A stretch of 64,000 bases of DNA from Paralvinella palmiformis (taxonomy: Eukaryota; Annelida; Polychaeta; Terebellida; Alvinellidae). The stretch spans positions 51,001 through 115,000 of the forward strand of contig JAODUP010000165.1 of assembly GCA_025642065.1 (NCBI GenBank), read 5' to 3'. This document shows, one piece after another, positions 60,013-64,000 of the stretch. The notes beneath the pieces were generated by a model that saw only the letters and a list, made by a program, of their open reading frames with translations, searched no databases and had not been told where the DNA came from. Within the stretch, counting starts at the first letter, position 1. Every line of letters begins with the position of its first letter. Position numbers and translations under genes: made by a program.

Positions 60013-61170
60013 GTACTGATAAAGATGATGATGATGATAATAATAATAATAATATAATTATAATAACTACGGATAGAGTATTGCGAAATTATCTCGATTG
60101 ATACTTATGTTCCATAATTTTTGAAAAATGTCTTCTCGCAGAAAAGCAGATAAGAACAGAGTGCAAGAGTACAATCCATTAATCGGGATTCCGAAATGTG
60201 AAAAACTCAGCGAAAACTGACACTCTGAGTGTTTGAAGTTTTATTAAATATTTCCTTATAAATAGATCTCTTATTTAACTCAGTTTTTATTTGCTTGAGG
60301 TTTTATCAAATGTTTTCTTTACGGACAAACTGTAGTCGAGTATTTCTGGTCTCTATTTACCTCGGTCTTATCAGTCGCCAAATTATCATTTGATCCGGTG
60401 CCAAAATATGGACATGTTACACTCTGACCGCAACCTAAAATATACGTATTTCAGTACCGTTATGAAATAGAAAACATTTAGAATTTTCATAAAACGTGCG
60501 AGTGTGGCCTCATAAGGGAGCATAGATTTACGTGGTGTCTAGGTAATAAGGAGCCATAAAGTTCCCGCACATCCAGGCCTTGTTTGCTATCGATGTATGG
60601 GAATAAAATTGTCGGATAACAATTGTTAATATTTCGCGATGTTCTGGTATATAGAGGTCGCTGCTTCAACTCGGCAGCACTGGATAAACGTCCACGTTCA
60701 CCCTCTTTAATATTCCGATATCAGCAAATCACTGTTCCTCTATAATCTCTCGTTGTCATGCTGCCACCATTGGCCGCCATCTTGTCGCGATGTCGGCAGA
60801 GCGGTAAGTGCAGTGTGCATCTTGTTATCTGTTTTCGCGGTTTGTTTACGAGATAAGCTCTTGATGTGGATGATGGATGTTGCTGCTCGTGTTACACATC
60901 ATTTGATAATAGTTCGGGGTTGTTGTTGGTTTTTGTTTATTGCTCTTGTTGTTGTTTTGTTGTTGTTGTTGTTGTTGTTGTTGGGTATGTTCAATGTTGA
61001 CATCGCCTCTCCTAAACCTCCACCTTGTGATATCCTATTTTTGATCAATTGCTTCTTGTCCTTGCCTTAGTTTAACTATTACTTGCCTTAGATGTGTGTT
61101 AGTTCAGTAACTTGTCGTGTGGTCGATAATAATAACATCATTCGGAATTTCACATACTCAATCACACACA

Positions 61171-61216
<46 letters not shown>

Positions 61217-61319
61217 GAAATCTGCTCTAGCTGAGAAATTGACGTATTTGCCTAAAAAGAGATAATTTGCCAGTTTCTGTTCACCTGGATACTAATTTTA
61301 CTGCCACGCCTCTGTTCAG
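60013..61319 (+). other. Intron of the PDZ-LIM gene
   Basis: GAT/AAT repeats directly after the weak donor (60022-60065), (GTT)n at about 60940-60983 and (CA)n at 61165-61214. No coding exon recognised. Confidence 0.6.
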
Positions 61320-61487
61320 GATCTCCGTTCAAAGCTCCCAAGGGCCCGGCCGAAGACGACGAGATCACGTTCAGCGGCGTTCTGGATCGATCCGAAATCC
61401 CTTCCAAATCGTTTCACAAACTACAGAATATGACGGCTGGATCTGAAATAGACACTACGTCCATTAGACAGAATATCAGCGGAGAAA
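61320..61487 (+). CDS. PDZ-LIM gene, IPSKSF repeat exon 2
   Basis: Acceptor GCCTCTGTTCAG, donor GGAGAAA then GTAAGT; phase 1 at both ends, 168 bp. Peptide: SPFKAPKGPAEDDEITFSG, VLDRSEIPSKSFHKLQNMTA, GSEIDTTSIRQNISGE. The core I-x-F-x-G-x(4-5)-I-P-S-K-S-F-x-x-L-Q-x-M-T matches the motifs in the following two exons and is related to that in the exon before. Probably a short linear protein-binding segment in the linker before the LIM domains. Confidence 0.8.
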
Positions 61488-62936
61488 GTAAGTTACGTTC
61501 GGGACGTTTTAACTATCACGCAACAATCTAAACACCAACGCGCCAGCCATTTAAACACAAACGCGCCAGCCATTTAAACACAAACGCGCCGGCCATTTAA
61601 ACACAAATGCGCCAGCCATTTAAACACAAACGCGCCGGCCATTTAAACACAAACGCGCCAGCCATTTAAACACAAACGCGCCGGCCATTTAAACACAAAC
61701 GCGCCGGCCATTTAAACACAAACGCGCCAGCCATTTAAACACAAACGCGCCAGCCATTTAAACACAAACGCCGTCTAGTTGTTCCTAAAACATAAACACA
61801 AGGGATTTGTTGGCAGCAATTGTTAGTGCTGCCCTCTCCTGGAATATGAAGTGTTACTCTTGCGGGTATTGGTACCATTGATAAGGTGACTGGGTTTAAA
61901 CTGGTCATTAATGTGCTTCCTTTGGATGATGCTTTTCATCAAAAACATGTATATTCATGGTTGTTTCCTTGTCTTACCTGTCCAACAACCGGAGAATAGT
62001 TGATTGGATCTGATACCTTTATCCAATGACTTTATGACTCAGTGTTAGGGAATTTAATCATAGAAACAGCAGATTTAGATATTCAATCATTCCAAAGCAG
62101 ATCTTTTTGCGATAGGGATGTGAATTTCCAATAATTGCATTTCTTAATGGCATCTTTAACACCCTTCACTGAAGTTATAATCCACTTTTTAACAACAGCT
62201 CAACGTAGAAGAGGTGTGTCTAATCGTTGATTTAAATTTTAATAATATATAGAAACATATTTTCAAGAATCCACACTTTCAGATTAGTTAACAAAGCATC
62301 TAATTAGTCAGGGTTCACCCACCACCCGCGTCGATAAGTGCTTATCGTGACAGCCTGTTGACTGCTTCCGCTTAGTTGATATTTATATGCAAATTAAGAT
62401 TGAGGGCACATTTCTTGCATATACCTTCCCCCATATGATAGTCAAAGCATTTCACCTGAGACAGGCAGGATACTTTGTAGGTGATTAGTGCGCGGGGGGT
62501 GGTATTAAAGAAAGGAAAACCCCCAGTAATGTACAGATGACGAGCCTGAAAACATCAACTGAAGTTTCGATCAGATAATTCCTGTTTATGATTACCTGCC
62601 GAGTGGGACTGTCGGAGGTTTTCTGTCTTGTCCATCTTTAAGCCTTCGGAAATCGCGCAGTTCGTGTTTGTTATTAAACAGGAAATCTATGGATGCGTTG
62701 AGTAGCGTTGAGTTGTTTAGCTTCGGCACTGGTCACACCTGTAGCAAATGGCCGAGTGACCGACCGTCTGTTGAGGCAAATAAATCATCCCACACACACA
62801 GCTATGAGCTGGATTCGAAGAAACAAGAATCTGAAGGTTCACAGCTCACCAAACATAGCTCTATATATTAGTTATTAAAAAAAGAATATCATGAAGGTGA
62901 ATCACACTGTTCTGTTTAAGCCGTTATTATATAATA

Positions 62937-62977
<41 letters not shown>

Positions 62978-63009
62978 CGGTTATAATTATGTGTTTATAG
63001 TCTATTATT

Positions 63010-63055
<46 letters not shown>

Positions 63056-63115
63056 AGTTAGTATTATGTATTCCAGCACTATTATTACATTCTAAGTTAA
63101 ATGTGATGTTTTCAG
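61488..63115 (+). other. Intron of the PDZ-LIM gene
   Basis: Begins with a 10-copy 23-bp minisatellite, then ordinary sequence, and ends with two (TA)n runs (62941-62973, 63014-63050). The open frame at 62668-62871 follows an acceptor-like AAACAG but has no known motif and no donor. Confidence 0.6.
61529..61771. repeat. Ten-copy 23-bp intronic minisatellite
   Basis: Ten nearly perfect units with core CATTTAAACACAAACGCG. Units differ mainly by a GCCAGCC / GCCGGCC alternation and one C-to-T change (AAATGCG). CpG-rich for an intron. Confidence 0.95.
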
Positions 63116-63235
63116 TTCCAGATGAGCAGATAGGAGCCTATGACCAGGCATCGATTAGATACACCGGTAAGAACATCCCTTCAAGATCGTTTAAGATGCT
63201 CCAATCACTGACAGGAGACGATCCATGTGCCACAG
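63116..63235 (+). CDS. PDZ-LIM gene, IPSRSF repeat exon 3
   Basis: Acceptor GATGTTTTCAG, donor GCCACAG then GTATTA; 120 bp, phase 1 at both ends, so it can be skipped without frame change. Peptide: PDEQIGAYDQASIRYTGKN and IPSRSFKMLQSLTGDDPCAT. The second half is almost the same as that of the following exon (S/Y-x-G-x-N-I-P-S-R-S-F-K-x-L-Q), which points to tandem exon duplication. Confidence 0.85.
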
Positions 63236-63255
63236 GTATTAGTCATCTTCATCCC

Positions 63256-63300
<45 letters not shown>

Positions 63301-63303
63301 TTT

Positions 63304-63335
<32 letters not shown>

Positions 63336-63469
63336 ATCCGGTACTAGTATGAGAGGGGGAAGGTGGGATGAAAGGATTATAAAGGGCGCAGTGAGAAGTA
63401 TTTGGGCCGGGGGGCGGGGTAGAATCCAGATAATTCCCACATTTATCCTTACCTTGATTCACCCGACAG
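63236..63469 (+). other. Short intron with (CTGT)n
   Basis: The 234-bp intron is one third CTGT repeat (63256-63333). The reading frame happens to stay open through it. Confidence 0.7.
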
Positions 63470-63646
63470 ACGTCCCAATCTCGCAACCGAGGAGGCAGCG
63501 TCGACATCGTCCCGAACCGCAGCCGGAAGAACCTGAACAGAATCCAGACGACATCGTCGACATCAGCTATGTCGGTAGTAACATCCCGTCAAGGTCGTTC
63601 AAGGTCCTACAGCACGCCGTGGGAGAACACGAAATGAACCAGCCAG
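63470..63646 (+). CDS. PDZ-LIM gene, IPSRSF repeat exon 4
   Basis: Acceptor TTGATTCACCCGACAG, donor CAGCCAG then GTAAGC; 177 bp, phase 1 at both ends. Peptide: DVPISQPRRQRRHRPEPQPE (basic then acidic), EPEQNPDDIVDISYVGSN and IPSRSFKVLQHAVGEHEMNQ. It repeats the motif of exon 3 with a longer, charged leader. The gene continues beyond the window; LIM domains should follow. Confidence 0.85.
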
Positions 63647-64000
63647 GTAAGCTGATCGTATAACGTGTTGTTGGCATGATGGTTTTTTGCACCGCGCACG
63701 ATGGCTGTGCGCGTTCCAGTACGCGACACTTTATAGTTTTTTTAGACATGTTTCGGTTATGTCCTTATGCCAACAATAGCTTACCAGTTAACACAGAGTT
63801 CTTAACGAACCTACAGCATTAACAAAAGGCGTTTGGTCCCTTTTGATTCTTACTAGGAACGTTACACCGCTTTGTAATCATTGCCTAACCCCCCCCCCCG
63901 AGTTTCGTCCGTTTCCGACGTGTTTTCCACCTCGGCTGGTTTGACGCTGTTTGCGTCGCGTCGTAACGCTTATTTCACGCTAATTATCCACGTTATTCCC
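63647..64000 (+). other. Start of the next intron
   Basis: GTAAGC donor followed by sequence without recognisable coding potential; a C(9) run lies near 63890. Confidence 0.6.

Noticed and set aside
63236..63469. One single 186-codon exon from 63103 to 63663
   Set aside because: The frame is open only because the CTGT repeat lacks stops; both inner splice sites are good and phases agree, so two exons are preferred.

Overview
The window looks like nuclear DNA of an animal, most likely a marine lophotrochozoan (mollusc-like); that placement is an inference. The support is: split genes with GT-AG introns, very abundant (TA)n, (TG)n, (CT)n and (CTGT)n microsatellites, several tRNA-derived SINE families, and many fragments of Ty3/gypsy, I-clade and CR1/L2-like retroelements. 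No bacterial, organellar or rRNA genes were seen.

Region by region. 1-4.3 kb is AT-rich intergenic DNA with SINE copies and a 100-bp tandem repeat. 4.36-9.7 kb holds remnants of host-type genes: a minus-strand terminal exon flanked by a 564-bp near-identical direct repeat, a THAP-like exon, a second minus-strand exon candidate, a truncated Ty3/gypsy copy and a decayed fibronectin III gene fragment. 10.4-22.2 kb is a retroelement graveyard: a Ty3/gypsy copy with a deleted integrase core, a 1.4-kb near-perfect palindrome of LINE reverse transcriptase with a 1-nt spacer, an I-clade LINE with RNase H, a second gypsy copy split by a SINE, and an I-clade ORF1 with zinc knuckles. 22.2-30.2 kb is mostly non-coding with a decayed minus-strand CR1/L2-like LINE (25.0-27.1 kb). 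30.27-31.97 kb is a degenerate minisatellite with a SINE inside. 32-46 kb is repeat-rich and shows no convincing gene.

The one well-supported host gene occupies 46.36-63.65 kb on the plus strand and runs off the right end. It is an ALP/Enigma/ZASP-type PDZ-LIM protein (muscle Z-disc / actin-alpha-actinin scaffold family). Eight exons can be joined with agreeing intron phases: second half of the PDZ domain, a 1-kb proline/glycine-rich exon, a second proline-rich exon, a ZM (ZASP-like motif) exon, and then four consecutive exons that each carry a copy of a short motif of the type IPSRSFKxLQxxTG. The last three of these are symmetric phase 1-1 exons. The exon for the start of the PDZ domain and the LIM-domain exons were not found and must lie outside the window or be unrecognised. 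Introns carry SINEs with target-site duplications, a 23-bp minisatellite, a six-copy CACGTG cluster and paired inverted CCAAT boxes.

Most striking: the amplified IPSRSF exon series, the 1.4-kb LINE palindrome, SINE families whose insertion events can be read from target-site duplications (one SINE family sharing its 3' stem-loop with the LINE in the window), and the CACGTG cluster beside the ZM exon. All gene and family names rest on motif recognition by eye; no database search was run.
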